From JAKPAM01 sp047605425 (GTDB lineage: Bacteria > Pseudomonadota > Gammaproteobacteria > Burkholderiales > Burkholderiaceae_E): a stretch of DNA of 14,658 nt. A program made the translations under genes and the position numbers. Position 1 is the first letter of the stretch; each line of letters begins with the position of its first letter. Below, one piece after another: positions 13,931 through 14,658 of the stretch. The DNA is taken from contig JASGFT010000124.1 of NCBI GenBank assembly GCA_047605425.1, positions 1-14,658 of the forward strand, in the 5' to 3' direction. Under the pieces are notes generated by a model, which saw only the letters and a list, made by a program, of their open reading frames with translations, searched no databases and was not told where the DNA came from.

Positions 13931-14647
13931 ATGACGGGATCGAGGCGACAGGTACTGATCAGCGCAGGCCTGCTTTTCGCAGGCGCGGTACTTCCGCTCT
14001 CGGCGGCAAGGGCACAATCGGACTGGCCCACCCGGCCGGTGCGGATGATCATCCCGTTTCCGCCCGGCGGCCCCACGGACATGGTCGCGCGCGTGCTGGC
14101 CGTGCAGTTGAGCGAGCAGCTCGGTCAGCAGGTGATCCCCGAGAACCGGGCCGGCGCCAACGGCAACATCGGCGGCGAGCTGGTCGCTCATGCACCAGCC
14201 GACGGCTACACGTTGCTGTACAACACCTCGTCGATCGTGCTCAGCCGATCGCTGTACGCCAAGCTCGGCTACGACCTGTTCAAGGATCTGACGCCGGTGG
14301 CGATGGTGGCGAGCATTCCGATGGTGCTCGCCGTCAATCCGTCCATTCCGGCGAAGAACTTCGCCGAATTCGTCGCGCTGCTGAAAGCCCAGCCGGACAA
14401 GTACAGCTACGGCTCGCCGGGCAACGGCAACGTCGGGCATCTCGCTTCGGCCCTCATCCTGAAGGCCACCGGAACCCAGGCGGTCCATGTTCCGTACAAG
14501 GGCAGTGCTCCGGCCTTGACCGACACGGCCAGCGGCCAGGTCAGCTTCATGACCGATTCGGCCAATTCGATCCTGCCGTTCATCAAGGACCGCCGGTTGC
14601 GGCCGCTAGTGGGCTGCGCGGGAAATTCTGTAACAATTGTAGCGTAG
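13931..14647 (+). pseudogene. Second Bug/TctC-family substrate-binding protein, 3' end disrupted
   Basis: The start is ATG 13931 with AGGAGG five bases upstream; a longer frame from TTG 13856 has no family-like sequence. The N-terminus MTGSRRQVLISAGLLFAG has a twin arginine before a hydrophobic core and ends in AARA, suggesting Tat or Sec export. The mature part opens with WPTRPVRMIIPFPPGGPTD and continues with VIPENRAGANGNIGG and VHVPYKGSAPALTD, all family hallmarks. It is a clear paralogue of the upstream Bug gene but not a close copy. Only 238 residues are encoded, against about 320 to 330 for the family. After RRLRPL, where relatives continue with sequence like AVTG, the frame reads VGCAGNSVTIVA and stops. 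The last lobe of the binding protein is missing, so the gene is probably non-functional, unless the break is an assembly artefact. Confidence 0.8.
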
Positions 14648-14658
14648 TGACCGCACGA
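14609..14658. mobile_element. Foreign sequence edge at the window end, probable insertion-sequence end or rearrangement
   Basis: From about 14609 the sequence no longer encodes Bug-like residues and becomes locally richer in A and T, including the palindrome ACAATTGT at 14633 to 14640. The opening GGGCTGCGCGGGAAATTCTG has the general look of an insertion-sequence end, perhaps of the IS256 type, but this is a visual impression only. No transposase is in the window to confirm it. Confidence 0.35.

Noticed and set aside
12761..14488. Long minus-strand open frame spanning both Bug genes (575 residues)
   Set aside because: It runs across two clear genes and their spacer, lacks family-like sequence and is explained by GC-rich codon bias.

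Overview
The window is strongly GC-rich, with G or C in most third codon positions. It carries two substrate-binding proteins of the Bug/TctC type, which are greatly expanded in Burkholderiales, so a betaproteobacterium of that order is the most likely source. This is inferred from gene content; no rRNA or other marker gene is present. Both ends of the window appear to lie in mobile or foreign DNA, as expected of a draft contig broken at repeats.

Left part (1 to about 3970, minus strand): an IS21-family element with more genes than usual. In transcription order it encodes a small four-cysteine zinc-finger-like protein with a 27-residue repeat, a ParB-like DNA-binding protein, the DDE transposase IstA and the AAA+ ATPase IstB. 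The last three overlap one another, so the set looks like one operon. A 10-bp core recurs three times at exactly 81-bp spacing around the end of the zinc-finger gene, and one copy lies beyond its stop codon. The upstream end of the element seems to have cut off the 3' end of a glutathione S-transferase gene. The other end is outside the window.

Middle part (3965 to 11089): the GST gene (minus) is divergent from a DUF4261 gene (plus). A roughly 320-base spacer follows, with at most one tiny ORF. Then comes a tight plus-strand signalling operon: a 912-residue membrane hybrid-input histidine kinase (polytopic domain, Cache-like domain, HAMP, PAS, HisKA, HATPase), a stand-alone Rcp1-like receiver, and a REC-PAS-GGDEF-EAL protein with intact synthase, inhibitory-site and phosphodiesterase motifs. 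The likely flow is an envelope signal to the kinase, then phosphotransfer to one or both receivers, then a change in cyclic di-GMP.

Right part (11084 to 14658): a TTC38-like tetratricopeptide protein (minus) converges on the signalling operon, and the two stop codons share one TCATGA palindrome. Divergent from it are two successive Bug-type periplasmic binding proteins, with no TctA/TctB permease genes in view. The second loses its family-like sequence near 14609 and ends in unrelated, locally AT-richer DNA, probably the edge of an insertion or rearrangement.

The best candidate for something undescribed is the four-gene IS21-like element with its ParB-like protein, zinc-finger protein and periodic DNA core. 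No tRNA, rRNA, CRISPR array or phage gene was seen.
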